Source: an uncultured Pelagibacteraceae bacterium (GTDB lineage: Bacteria; Pseudomonadota; Alphaproteobacteria; Pelagibacterales; Pelagibacteraceae). Taken from it: a stretch of DNA of 64,000 nt. The position numbers and the translations under genes were made by a program. Shown piece after piece: positions 29,386 to 38,602 of the stretch. Within the stretch, counting starts at the first letter, position 1. Every line of letters begins with the position of its first letter. The stretch lies in contig CACIRV010000001.1 in NCBI GenBank assembly GCA_902589155.1, positions 18,501 through 82,500 of the forward strand. The letters run 5' to 3'. The notes under the pieces were generated by a model. The model saw only the letters and a program-made list of their open reading frames with translations. It ran no database searches and was not told the origin of the DNA.

Positions 29386-29568
29386 ATGCAACTTAAATAC
29401 AATCGACAACGAAGCATTGGCAGTTCAATAGGAAGAATGTTGATTAAGATGGTTTTGTTATTGATCTTAGTAATTGTAGGTATTTTTCTTATAGAAAAAA
29501 TAAATTTTCCTAGCCCTGAACAAAAATTTAAAATTGATATAACTAATGAAATTAATAAGCTTAAATAA
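29386..29568 (+). CDS. Small single-pass membrane protein, unknown
   Basis: A 60-residue protein I do not recognise. A basic N-terminus (KYNRQRSIGSSIGRM) precedes one hydrophobic helix (residues about 20-36, MVLLLILVIVGIFLIE), with a polar tail carrying KINFPSPEQKFKIDI. The topology suggests an inner-membrane anchor with a periplasmic tail. It overlaps the next gene, an exported unknown protein, by 23 bp, so the two may act together. The match to gene spacing and a clear transmembrane pattern argue for a real gene. Confidence 0.65.
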   Translation: MQLKYNRQRSIGSSIGRMLIKMVLLLILVIVGIFLIEKINFPSPEQKFKIDITNEINKLK

Positions 29569-31282
29569 ATATATTTGCTTGTTAATTTTAATAATTTCAT
29601 TTCAATCCCTTTATGCGGAAGAAGAGATAGATATCTGGAATAAAGAAATTAAAGATAAAACTAAAATATTAAAACAAGAAAACCAACCATCTGAAGACAC
29701 AATTAATTCTGAGCTATTCAAAAAATCCCAAACAAATACAAGTATCAAAATTGAAAATGAAATATTAGAAAATTCTCAAGAAGTAAAAATATTTGGTATT
29801 TATGATCCTGCAGAAAATGATTTTGATTTAAATATGTGGACTCAAACTGAAGCAGAAGACATCAAATCAAGTTTTAAAAGAATTAAAAAGATTCAACTTT
29901 CAAATACGGCAACAAAACTATTTGAGAAGACAATATTATCTATTGCTTACCCACCTAAAAATATGGGGGAAAAAGAGTTTGTTAATTTAAAAATTAATTG
30001 GATGATAGAGAATAAAAGGATCGATCTAATAGAAAAATTTTTAAATCAAAATAATACTTTTCCTAATAAAAAAAAACTTATTCAGTATTTAGTTGATAGC
30101 AATATTGCTAAAGCAAATATTAAAGAAGGTTGTAGTAAAATAGATTTTTTAGATAAAACTATAAAAGACTCATATTTAGATAGGTTTAAAATTTATTGTT
30201 TAGTTTTTAATAAAAAGAAAAATGAAGCTCAACTTCAATTTGATATTTTAAGAGAGGAAAATAAATCAGACAATTTTTTTGACGATAAAATGAATTTCCT
30301 TTTAGGCGTAACAAGCAATACTTCTAAAAAAATTAAAGATGATAATTTATTAAACTTTTATCTTTCAAGCGTAACTATTGAGAATTTTAGTTATGAACCA
30401 ACAGCAAAAACTCAAAAAATAATATGGGAATATTTAAACGCCGCTAATTTAATTAAATTAAATGATGATAGAGATAAAGAAAAATTAAAAAGTTTAGAAA
30501 TTGCTGCCAACCAAAATCAATTTGATAAACAAAAGATATTTGATATTTATTCAAATATTTCTTTTGATTTAAATAGCCTATTAAAAGCTGAAGATATTTA
30601 TCAAACATTCGATAATATAGATGCCAGAGCTTTAATTTATCAAAAATATTTACTATCAGACAAAGAAGAAAATAAAATTAAACTACTTTTTCTACTGAAA
30701 GATTTATTCCAAAAAGATAAATTATCAAATATTTTTGTAGAGTTTTTAAGCGACAGACTTAAAGAAATTAATCTCAACGACGTTTCCGACTCATACAAAG
30801 AAGTTGTGCAAAAAAATATTATTACAAAAGAAGAATTGACATTAGGTAAAATAAAATATGATGATAAAATTCTACATCGGTCAAGATTGTTAAGATATAT
30901 CAACAATGAAGTTGATCAAAAAAAAGCTCAGAAAGATTTTCTTAAAATATATAAAAAGATTAAAAAAAATAGAAAATATTTTTTTTCAGCTAAAGATTTG
31001 GCTTTGGTAGAATCGTTAGCTGAAGATGGATTTGAAATACCAAAAGAACTTGACTATCAAGAAATTTCAAAAAAATATAGCATCCCGTCAAATTTACTAT
31101 CACTTGGAAAAAGTAAACAATCTGCTTTTTTAACTTTAAAATTAGTAGAAATAATTGGAGAAGATGAAGCTTATAATTTAGATCCAGAGACAATTTATTT
31201 TATCACTCATCTTTTAAATAAGAATAATCTAAAAAAAATTAGAAACGAAATTTTAATTTCAGCTCTTCCACAAAGAAGTTAA
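29546..31282 (+). CDS. Exported protein of unknown function
   Basis: A 578-residue protein with a Sec signal peptide (MKLISLNKYICLLILIISFQ then a likely cut after SLYA near residue 24). The mature part is helical and charged with no membrane segment, resembling a solenoid or repeat-type periplasmic protein, but I recognise no domain. It starts inside the small membrane-protein gene. It lies upstream of def-fmt-truA with an 18-bp gap. It is long and under clear coding constraint. Confidence 0.8.
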   Translation: MKLISLNKYICLLILIISFQSLYAEEEIDIWNKEIKDKTKILKQENQPSEDTINSELFKKSQTNTSIKIENEILENSQEVKIFGIYDPAENDFDLNMWTQTEAEDIKSSFKRIKKIQLSNTATKLFEKTILSIAYPPKNMGEKEFVNLKINWMIENKRIDLIEKFLNQNNTFPNKKKLIQYLVDSNIAKANIKEGCSKIDFLDKTIKDSYLDRFKIYCLVFNKKKNEAQLQFDILREENKSDNFFDDKMNFLLGVTSNTSKKIKDDNLLNFYLSSVTIENFSYEPTAKTQKIIWEYLNAANLIKLNDDRDKEKLKSLEIAANQNQFDKQKIFDIYSNISFDLNSLLKAEDIYQTFDNIDARALIYQKYLLSDKEENKIKLLFLLKDLFQKDKLSNIFVEFLSDRLKEINLNDVSDSYKEVVQKNIITKEELTLGKIKYDDKILHRSRLLRYINNEVDQKKAQKDFLKIYKKIKKNRKYFFSAKDLALVESLAEDGFEIPKELDYQEISKKYSIPSNLLSLGKSKQSAFLTLKLVEIIGEDEAYNLDPETIYFITHLLNKNNLKKIRNEILISALPQRS

Positions 31283-31300
31283 TTACAATATAAGCTATAT

Positions 31301-31822
31301 ATGTTAAGAAAAATTCTTACAGAACCTGATCCTATCTTAAGGAAAAAATGTGAACCTTTAGAAAAAGTAGACTCTGAAACAAAAAAACTCATGGATGATA
31401 TGCTGGAGACTATGTATGCAGCTCCAGGGATCGGTCTAGCTGCAATACAAGTTGGAATTTTAAAAAGGTTAGTTGTAATTGATATTTCTAAGGATGAAGA
31501 AAAAAAGAAACCTATATTTCTTATAAATCCACAAATAATACATCAGTCGAAAAAAACTTCAGTGTATGAAGAAGGTTGCTTATCTTTACCAGGACAGTTT
31601 GCTGAAATAGAAAGACCAGCTGAATGTACAATAAAATATATTGATTATAATGGAAAAAAAAAGGAGTTAAAATCGGATGGTCTTTTAGCTACTTGTATTC
31701 AGCATGAAGTTGACCACTTGAATGGGATATTATTTATTGATTATCTATCGAAACTTAAAAAAGATATGATCATAAAAAAGTTAGTTAAACAGAAAAAGGA
31801 AATTGAGAGAGTAATAGTCTAA
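31301..31822 (+). CDS. def: Peptide deformylase
   Basis: A 173-residue metalloenzyme that removes the N-formyl group from nascent proteins. All three motifs are present: PGIGLAAIQVG, EEGCLSLPG (Cys ligand) and QHEVDHLNG (two His ligands and catalytic Glu). It is followed 5 bp later by fmt, the enzyme that adds the formyl group, the classic def-fmt pair. Confidence 0.97.
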   Translation: MLRKILTEPDPILRKKCEPLEKVDSETKKLMDDMLETMYAAPGIGLAAIQVGILKRLVVIDISKDEEKKKPIFLINPQIIHQSKKTSVYEEGCLSLPGQFAEIERPAECTIKYIDYNGKKKELKSDGLLATCIQHEVDHLNGILFIDYLSKLKKDMIIKKLVKQKKEIERVIV

Positions 31823-31827
31823 AACTA

Positions 31828-32748
31828 ATGTCACAAAAAATTGTTTTTATGGGAACACCTGAGTTCTCGTTGCCTACTTTAGAGACTTTAGTAAATTCTA
31901 ATAATCAAATTTTAGCTGTATATACTCAGCCAGCTAGTAAAGCACATCGTGGTCAAAAAATTATTCCTTCAAGAATTGAGACTTTTGCAAAAGAGTATTC
32001 TTTAAATTTAAGAACCCCAGATAATTTGGATAATGATCAAGAATATAATTATTTTAAAGAATTAAATCCAGACATTGTGATTGTAGTAGCTTACGGCAAA
32101 ATTATACCAAAAAAATTTTTAGACTTATCAAAACATGGCTTTATAAATGTTCATGCTTCATTACTTCCAAAATGGAGAGGAGCCGCTCCTATTCAAAGAT
32201 CAATTATGAATTTAGATAATCAAACTGGAATAAGTATTATGAAAATAGTGGAGGAATTAGATGCCGGACCAGTAATGCACCAAGATAAACTTCAGATAAA
32301 TGAAAACATAGACACTCTAACCTTATCAAAAGTTCTGTCTAAATTAGGAGCCAGTTCCGTCCTTAACGCTATAAATAAAATAGAAAAAGGAGAGGCAAGA
32401 TTTCAAGAACAAAATCATAGCGAAGCAACTTATGCCAAAAAGATATCTAAAACAGAAGGACAAATTAATTGGAAAGAAAGTGCAAAAAAAGTTCTGGCAA
32501 AAATTAATGGCTTAAATCCCAATCCAGGAGCTTGGTTTGAATACAAGAAAGAAAGGTACAAGGTCTGGAAAGCAGAAGTAGTAAATGAAAATAGTGAGTC
32601 CGGAATAACAGTAGATGATCAATTTACAATAGCTTGCAAAGAACAATCTATTAAAATCTTGGAAATTCAAAAAGAGGGAAAGAGTAGACAATTAATAGAT
32701 CAATTTTTACTTGGAAATAAAATCAAAAAAGGAGAAAAAATAATTTAA
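31828..32748 (+). CDS. fmt: Methionyl-tRNA formyltransferase
   Basis: A 306-residue enzyme that uses 10-formyl-THF to formylate initiator Met-tRNA. It has MGTPEFSLPTLE at the N-terminus and the catalytic NVHASLLPKWRGAAPIQR, then LDAGPVMH and the C-terminal OB-like domain. Its last base is the first base of the truA ATG. Its need for 10-formyl-THF links it functionally to fhs at 45 kb. Confidence 0.97.
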   Translation: MSQKIVFMGTPEFSLPTLETLVNSNNQILAVYTQPASKAHRGQKIIPSRIETFAKEYSLNLRTPDNLDNDQEYNYFKELNPDIVIVVAYGKIIPKKFLDLSKHGFINVHASLLPKWRGAAPIQRSIMNLDNQTGISIMKIVEELDAGPVMHQDKLQINENIDTLTLSKVLSKLGASSVLNAINKIEKGEARFQEQNHSEATYAKKISKTEGQINWKESAKKVLAKINGLNPNPGAWFEYKKERYKVWKAEVVNENSESGITVDDQFTIACKEQSIKILEIQKEGKSRQLIDQFLLGNKIKKGEKII

Positions 32749-33488
32749 TGTTTACTTATCAAATTAAAGTAGAATATTTAGGAACAAATTTTGTTGGATG
32801 GCAAATTCAAAAAAATGGTCTTTCGATACAAGAAATTTTGGAAAAAGCTTTATCTAGGTTTTTAAAAGAAAAAATTAGAGTAATAGGATCAGGAAGGACA
32901 GATGCAGGAGTTCACGCAAGTGAGCAATCGGCTCATTTTAAAATGAAAAATAATATAATTGATAAAAACAATTTTATAAATTCTATTAATTTTTTTTTGA
33001 AAAAATATCCCATATCTATTCTGGGCATTAAAAAGAAATCAAATAAATTTCACGCAAGACATAGCGCGAATAAAAGGACTTATAAATATTTTATTATTAA
33101 TAGATGTTCTTCTTTAGTATTAGAAAAAAATAAAGCCTGGCATATTAAAAAGAAGCTTGATGTAAATATTATGAAAAAAGGAGCCGAAATTTTAAAAGGC
33201 ACTCACAATTTTTCAACTTTTAGAGCTTCTTCATGTCAAGCAAAGTCCCCGATAAAGACACTAAAAAAAGTTGCCGTCAAAAAGAATAAAAATCAAATTG
33301 TTTTGACTTTTCAGTCTAAGTCTTTTTTACAGCAACAAGTTAGATCTATGGTAGGTTCATTAAAATATCTTGGAGAAGGAAAATGGAACTTGAATGATTT
33401 TCAAAAAGCCTTCTCATCAAGAAAAAGAACAATGTGCGCTCCTCCTGCGCCTGCTCATGGATTATATTTGACTAAAGTTCTTTATTAA
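32748..33488 (+). CDS. truA: tRNA pseudouridine(38-40) synthase TruA
   Basis: A 246-residue pseudouridine synthase acting on the anticodon arm. The catalytic Asp is in GSGRTDAGVHA (near residue 52). Other family segments are KFHARHSANKRTYKY and QQQVRSMVG. It overlaps fmt by 1 bp and its 3' end overlaps the convergent glycosyltransferase gene by 4 bp. Confidence 0.96.
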   Translation: MFTYQIKVEYLGTNFVGWQIQKNGLSIQEILEKALSRFLKEKIRVIGSGRTDAGVHASEQSAHFKMKNNIIDKNNFINSINFFLKKYPISILGIKKKSNKFHARHSANKRTYKYFIINRCSSLVLEKNKAWHIKKKLDVNIMKKGAEILKGTHNFSTFRASSCQAKSPIKTLKKVAVKKNKNQIVLTFQSKSFLQQQVRSMVGSLKYLGEGKWNLNDFQKAFSSRKRTMCAPPAPAHGLYLTKVLY

Positions 33489-34642
33489 TGACTACTCAAA
33501 ACTTTACCTATAACAGGTAGAACTTTTTCCCATTTAAATTTTTTTATAGTCTTTAAGGCCCTTCTAGATGCATTTAAACTAAAGCTTTTGTTTCTTTTAT
33601 ATTTTAAAATTATTTTAATCATCTCTTCATTATTTTTATAGAAACTTAATTTACTTTCTCTAATAACATCAAAATTTTTAATCACTTCTTGACTACAAAC
33701 ACTCGGAATTCCATACGACATATATGTTAACAATTTTGTTTGAATCCCAGTTGCAATTTTCAAATTAGCTATTCCACAAATAGTTTTATCTAGATATGGC
33801 TCTAAGTTTTTTACTTTACCTTGTATTTTGACATTTATTTTTTTCTTTAATAAAAATTTATCAATTTTTGAAATTTCACCAATTATATGAAATTCAATAT
33901 TAGGATATATTTTATTTATTAAAGGCAATATCTTATTAGCAAACTCATAACATGCTTTTTTATTTGGAGCATACTTGATATTTCCAACAAATATTATTTT
34001 GTAGTTTTTTTGATGAAAACTATATTTTTTATTAATATTAGTGACGCCAAAAGAAAATTGAGCTAACTTTCTTTTAAATTTTTTTTCCACAGAGTCCATC
34101 TCTACTTTGGAGTGTAGAAGAATTTTGGTAAACTTTTTGAAACAAAAACTTTCATATCTTTTTACCAAAAGACTTTCTATATAATAGATTATTCTTATCG
34201 GGTTAAAGAAAAAATATCGAACACTTGTTTGTTTGTAATTTTTTGACATTAGATCACCCATATCTAAAATATAGGTTTTCGTATTATCTTTTGGCATATA
34301 CTGTGCTGTTCTGAATGATTGAAAAAATATTAGGTCATAATTCTGAAAATTGTTTTGAACGTATTCTTTAATTTTGGGAGAAAAGAAGTATCCTAGTTGA
34401 ATTGGCCTTAACTTTATGAATGAAAAAAAAATATAAAAAATCTTACTGAAAAGATTTATTTCTTTAAAACCTTCATAGCTTAATTTACTCTCTTTTTTTT
34501 GTGAGTTTTTAAAATCTGAACTAATTACTTTGACGTAATGATTTTTGCTTAGGAAATAGATAGTTTTTTTTGCTCTTATAACGTCCCCAGAATATCTTTC
34601 AGAAAAGGGATTTCTCGGACAAATGAATAATATTTTTTTCAT
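33485..34642 (-). CDS. Glycosyltransferase, GT4-like
   Basis: A 385-residue GT-B protein. It starts ILFICPRNPFSERYSGDVIRA. The C-terminal donor domain has IIFVGNIKYAPNKKACYEFA and the segment GIQTKLLTYMSYGIPSVCS. A hydrophobic patch near residues 65-80 suggests a membrane surface location. Its ATG overlaps the stop of the SET-domain gene by 4 bp, making it the last gene of the long rpmH-to-dapE minus-strand run. Substrate unknown. Confidence 0.85.
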   Translation of the reverse strand: MKKILFICPRNPFSERYSGDVIRAKKTIYFLSKNHYVKVISSDFKNSQKKESKLSYEGFKEINLFSKIFYIFFSFIKLRPIQLGYFFSPKIKEYVQNNFQNYDLIFFQSFRTAQYMPKDNTKTYILDMGDLMSKNYKQTSVRYFFFNPIRIIYYIESLLVKRYESFCFKKFTKILLHSKVEMDSVEKKFKRKLAQFSFGVTNINKKYSFHQKNYKIIFVGNIKYAPNKKACYEFANKILPLINKIYPNIEFHIIGEISKIDKFLLKKKINVKIQGKVKNLEPYLDKTICGIANLKIATGIQTKLLTYMSYGIPSVCSQEVIKNFDVIRESKLSFYKNNEEMIKIILKYKRNKSFSLNASRRALKTIKKFKWEKVLPVIGKVLSSH

Positions 34643-35103
34643 TTATGTGACTTATAGCTTTTTGATTTTTTTATTCGCCATCTAGACTCTGATCTCACAA
34701 TGTAACCTACACAATTTTTTGATCTACACCTGCAAGGAAAATCTTTATAGCCTTCATCAAAACCAAAACCATAATCATAAGTTAGTTCCTCACCTTTTTT
34801 TATGTCTCTAATTGCATAAACCCAAACTTTTAAACCTGTTCCATAAACTTCACAATTAGGGTTACAAGAATGATTGATTAATCTTGCTGTATTGTATTTA
34901 AAATCTCCATCGAGATCATATTTTTTATTTATATTAAAAAGATATATTGCTTTTTCATTATTAAATTTAGAATTCTTTTCTACTTGTTTTTTAGTAAGAA
35001 TTTTACCTTTGTATTCTATAATTTTTGTACGATCTTTAATATCTTGGCTGGCGCATAGCCCTTTATTATCAATATTTGATTTTTTTATTTTATATAATTT
35101 CAC
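34639..35103 (-). CDS. SET-domain protein (putative protein-lysine methyltransferase)
   Basis: A 154-residue SET domain protein. It has the SAM/catalytic pseudoknot motifs NTARLINHSCNPNCEVYG and GEELTYDYGF, and a post-SET-like cysteine cluster, PCRCRSKNCVGYI, that would bind zinc with the core Cys. It transfers methyl groups from SAM to lysines. In bacteria the targets are mostly unknown; ribosomal or DNA-binding proteins are guesses. It overlaps dapE and the following glycosyltransferase by 4 bp each. Confidence 0.9.
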   Translation of the reverse strand: MKLYKIKKSNIDNKGLCASQDIKDRTKIIEYKGKILTKKQVEKNSKFNNEKAIYLFNINKKYDLDGDFKYNTARLINHSCNPNCEVYGTGLKVWVYAIRDIKKGEELTYDYGFGFDEGYKDFPCRCRSKNCVGYIVRSESRWRIKKSKSYKSHK

Positions 35104-36257
35104 TTAAAATACTCTACTAAAATATTCTTATAAATATCTGTAAGTTTTCTAAGATCAGTAATTGAAACACATTCATCAATTTTATGCATGGTTTTATTTA
35201 CTAGACCAAATTCAAGACACGGAGCAATTTTTCTAATAAATCTAGCATCTGATGTGCCACCTGTTGTTGAAAACTTTGGGTTAATTCGGGTAATCTTTTT
35301 TATAATTTTTTTTGCCATAAAAATTGTTTTTTCTGGTTTTGTTAAAAAAGAGTCACCATTGGCCAAATACTCAATTTTAAAAGAACATTTATTTTTTTTA
35401 CAAATATTTTTTACTATAAAGTTAATTTTCTTCTTAAGAGATTTTGAAGTATGAAAATTATTATATCGTATATTAAATTGAGCCCTTGCTTTTGCTGGAA
35501 TTACGTTATGTGCTTTATTATCAACATAAATTCCCGTAAATTCTAAATTTGAGGGCTGAAAATTTTTGTTACCTTTGTCTAACTTTTTTTCCTTTAATTT
35601 TTTACATACATTTACTAGAGTATTAATTGGATTATTTAATAAATGAGGGTAAGCAACATGACCTTGAGTCCCTGATATTTCTATTTTACCTGTTAGGCTT
35701 CCTCTTCTACCAATTTTAATCATTTCTCCTAATTTATTTGGATTAGTTGGTTCTCCGACAATACAAAAATTAATCTTTTCTTTTTTCTTTTTTAAATATT
35801 CAACAACTTTTTTTGTGCCGTTTATTGCATAGCCTTCTTCATCGCCTGTTATTAAAAAACTTATTGAACCATTAAATTTTTGTTTATCTTTTAAAAATTT
35901 GTTAACAGCAACTATAAAACATGCGATAGAACTTTTCATATCATTAGCCCCTCTTCCAACTAAATGATTTTTTTTAACGATTGGTTTGAAAGGATTAACT
36001 GTCCAATCATTAATATTTCCAGGAGGCACTACATCAGTATGACCTGCGTAGCAGATATTTGGTTGTTTGTTTCCCAGTCTGGCATAGAGATTTTTAATAG
36101 GTTTGCTTTTTTTATCTTTAAATTCTAAAATTTTACATTTAAACCCTAAAGATTTAAGTTTCTTTCTTAAAAAATTTATAGCCCCGGCGTCTTTAGGTGT
36201 TATACTTTGAAATCTAATAAGTTCTTTAGCTAACTTTAATTCATTGAAACTAGGCAT
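35100..36257 (-). CDS. dapE: Succinyl-diaminopimelate desuccinylase
   Basis: A 385-residue M20 metallopeptidase-family enzyme that hydrolyses N-succinyl-LL-DAP in lysine and murein synthesis. Metal-site motifs: CYAGHTDVVPPG, GRGANDMKSS and TGDEEGYA (catalytic Glu-Glu). The dimerisation domain has GTQGHVAYPH, and TTGGTSDARF is near the end. It overlaps dapD by 1 bp, so consecutive pathway steps are coupled. Confidence 0.96.
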   Translation of the reverse strand: MPSFNELKLAKELIRFQSITPKDAGAINFLRKKLKSLGFKCKILEFKDKKSKPIKNLYARLGNKQPNICYAGHTDVVPPGNINDWTVNPFKPIVKKNHLVGRGANDMKSSIACFIVAVNKFLKDKQKFNGSISFLITGDEEGYAINGTKKVVEYLKKKKEKINFCIVGEPTNPNKLGEMIKIGRRGSLTGKIEISGTQGHVAYPHLLNNPINTLVNVCKKLKEKKLDKGNKNFQPSNLEFTGIYVDNKAHNVIPAKARAQFNIRYNNFHTSKSLKKKINFIVKNICKKNKCSFKIEYLANGDSFLTKPEKTIFMAKKIIKKITRINPKFSTTGGTSDARFIRKIAPCLEFGLVNKTMHKIDECVSITDLRKLTDIYKNILVEYFK

Positions 36258-37084
36258 TAATCTCTTAATAATTCATTGATTGATGTTTTACTTCTAGTTC
36301 GTTCATCAACTTTTTTTACTATTACTGCGCAGTATAAAGATGGACCATTAGGATTTTTTTTATTTGGCATAGAACCAGGCACAACAACAGAATAAGCTGG
36401 AACTTTTCCATAACTAACTTCCCCAGTTTCTCTATCTACTATTTTGGTCGACGCTCCGATATATACACCCATAGAAATTACAGAACCTTCTTCAACTAAA
36501 ACACCTTCTGCAATTTCTGAGCGAGCACCAATAAAGCAGTTATCTTCAATTATTACTGGCCCAGCTTGCAACGGTTCTAGAACTCCTCCTATACCTGCGC
36601 CTCCTGAAATATGACAATTTTTTCCAACTTGAGCACAAGACCCTACAGATGCCCAAGTATCTATCATTGTTCCTTGATCGACGTATGCTCCAAGATTTAC
36701 AAAACAAGGCATTAAAACAACACCCTTCGCAATAAAAGATCCTTTTCTAACTACACCATTAGGAACATGCCTATACCCTGCTTTTTTCCAATCACTCTCG
36801 TTCCATAATACAGATTTACCAGGAACTTTGTCGTACCAAGTTGTGTAAGGGCCTTTTGACATAGTCATTTTATTCACTCTAAAACTTAATAAAATTCCTT
36901 TCTTTACCCATTGGTTTATTCCCCATTTTCCATTTTTTTTTTCAGCAACTCTAATATTTCCTCTATCAGTTAACTCAATTGTTTCTTTAATTGCATCTAA
37001 GATTTTTTTATCAGAGTTTTCTGAAACATTTTGTTTATTCTCAAAAGCTTCATTAATAATTTTTTCTAGTTCATCTGGCTTCAT
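36257..37084 (-). CDS. dapD: Tetrahydrodipicolinate N-succinyltransferase
   Basis: A 275-residue left-handed beta-helix transferase that succinylates tetrahydrodipicolinate. The hexapeptide-repeat region spans about 110-215 ([20 protein letters not shown], then [16 protein letters not shown]). N- and C-terminal parts fit the family (FNV-like [12 protein letters not shown]). It overlaps the upstream HAD gene by 14 bp and dapE by 1 bp. Confidence 0.97.
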   Translation of the reverse strand: MKPDELEKIINEAFENKQNVSENSDKKILDAIKETIELTDRGNIRVAEKKNGKWGINQWVKKGILLSFRVNKMTMSKGPYTTWYDKVPGKSVLWNESDWKKAGYRHVPNGVVRKGSFIAKGVVLMPCFVNLGAYVDQGTMIDTWASVGSCAQVGKNCHISGGAGIGGVLEPLQAGPVIIEDNCFIGARSEIAEGVLVEEGSVISMGVYIGASTKIVDRETGEVSYGKVPAYSVVVPGSMPNKKNPNGPSLYCAVIVKKVDERTRSKTSINELLRD

Positions 37085-37736
37085 TAATCTTCCTTAAAAA
37101 ATTTGCAAGTTTATCAGTTTTATAATTAATAAACTCAGCATCAGAAAATTCTGCTGCCCAAGGTTCATTATTTTTTATCCAAACTGTTTTCATTCCTAAT
37201 TCGTGTGCTGGTTTTAAATTTCTTGCTATATCTTCAAAGAATATACAATATTGTGGCTCAATTTTGTATTCTTCTACTAATTTTTTATATGGTTGTTTTG
37301 AAGGCTTAGGAATAAATTCTGAATCTCTAATATCAAATATACCATCAAAAAGCTTATCTATACCAATCCTTTTGGTCACATTTTCTGCATGAGCTCTTGA
37401 ACCATTAGTAAATATAATCTTTTTTCCTTCTAATTTTTTTATCTCATCTTCTAAAACTTCATCTTTGTTTAAAAAATTAAGATCGACGTCATGAACAAAC
37501 TCTAAAAATTCATCAGCATCAATTTTATGATGTTTAATCATACCATTCAATGTAGTGTTGTATTCTTGAAAATAATTTTTTTGAATTTTTCTTGCTTCTT
37601 CTTTGCCTACATTAAGCTTTTCAGAAATAAATTTTGTCATTTTTTTATCAACCTGTTCAAAAACTTTAGTAGCACCATCATATAAAGTATTATCTAAGTC
37701 AAATAACCAATATTTAATATTATTTAAATCATTCAT
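37071..37736 (-). CDS. HAD-family pyrimidine 5'-nucleotidase-like phosphatase
   Basis: A 221-residue HAD hydrolase. Motif I is [12 protein letters not shown] (nucleophile Asp), motif II is FTNGSR, motif III Lys is in [10 protein letters not shown], and motif IV is [12 protein letters not shown]. The helical cap and sequence resemble SDT1/pyrimidine nucleotidase proteins. This gene between argB and dapD is a usual alphaproteobacterial arrangement. The true substrate may be a nucleotide or a pathway by-product. Confidence 0.88.
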   Translation of the reverse strand: MNDLNNIKYWLFDLDNTLYDGATKVFEQVDKKMTKFISEKLNVGKEEARKIQKNYFQEYNTTLNGMIKHHKIDADEFLEFVHDVDLNFLNKDEVLEDEIKKLEGKKIIFTNGSRAHAENVTKRIGIDKLFDGIFDIRDSEFIPKPSKQPYKKLVEEYKIEPQYCIFFEDIARNLKPAHELGMKTVWIKNNEPWAAEFSDAEFINYKTDKLANFLRKINEAR

Positions 37737-38602
37737 TTTCTTATTAGCGTCCCTGAGCCTGTATCTGAAAAAATTTCATGAAGAACAGAATGTGGTTTTC
37801 TTCCATCAAGAATTACAACACCTCTAACCCCATTTTCTACTGCGTTCACACAATTTTCTATTTTAGGAATCATTCCTCCTTCTACTATCTTCCACTTGAT
37901 CAAATTATCGAGATCAAAAGGTTTAATTTCAGAAATAAGATTTTTTTTATCATCATATACACCTTCTACATTTGTCATTAATATAAGTCTTCTAGCCTTA
38001 AGTTCTTTAGCTATAGCACTAGCAGCAGTATCTCCATTTATATTAAAAGTTTGATTATTTTTACCTAAGCCCAATGGAGCAATAATTGGAATTTTATTTT
38101 TATTCAGCGCATCTTCAATTAAATTTGCCTTAATTTTTTTTGGAATTCCTACAAAACCTAGTTCTTCTCTTTCAGGTCCAACTTCAATTACATTATCCTG
38201 CTTTGTGTGAAAGGAGGTTGCTTCAGTGCCTAATTTTTTTAGAGAGTTAACTATATCGTTGTTAAAATCTATTAATACTTCTTCGACGGTATTTATGACA
38301 TTCTTATCTGTTACTCTTAATCCGTTAATAAATTTTGAAACAATATTTTTTTTATCTAACTCTCTTTTGATTCTTGGGCCACCTCCATGAACGACAATAA
38401 TAGAAAGACCTAATTTGTTGAGTACGTCTATATCAAAAATAAAATTATTAAAAACTTTTCTATCTATTAAAACATTTCCTCCATACTTAATTACAATTTT
38501 TTCATTTTTATATTTTGAAATGTATTTTTGAACGATATTAATATCAGGAGCTTTTTCAGGCCAAAATTTTTTTATATCGTCCAAAGAAATTTCTTTTGAC
38601 AT
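37733..38602 (-). CDS. argB: Acetylglutamate kinase
   Basis: A 289-residue amino-acid kinase that phosphorylates N-acetylglutamate, the second step to arginine. It has the N-terminal helix typical of arginine-regulated forms, KYGGNVLID, VVHGGGPRIKRELDK, and INGDTAASAIAKELKA. It starts at the base after yidC ends. The GTPase gene engB, often found between yidC and argB in relatives, is absent. argJ, another arginine gene, lies at 54 kb. Confidence 0.97.
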   Translation of the reverse strand: MSKEISLDDIKKFWPEKAPDINIVQKYISKYKNEKIVIKYGGNVLIDRKVFNNFIFDIDVLNKLGLSIIVVHGGGPRIKRELDKKNIVSKFINGLRVTDKNVINTVEEVLIDFNNDIVNSLKKLGTEATSFHTKQDNVIEVGPEREELGFVGIPKKIKANLIEDALNKNKIPIIAPLGLGKNNQTFNINGDTAASAIAKELKARRLILMTNVEGVYDDKKNLISEIKPFDLDNLIKWKIVEGGMIPKIENCVNAVENGVRGVVILDGRKPHSVLHEIFSDTGSGTLIRK

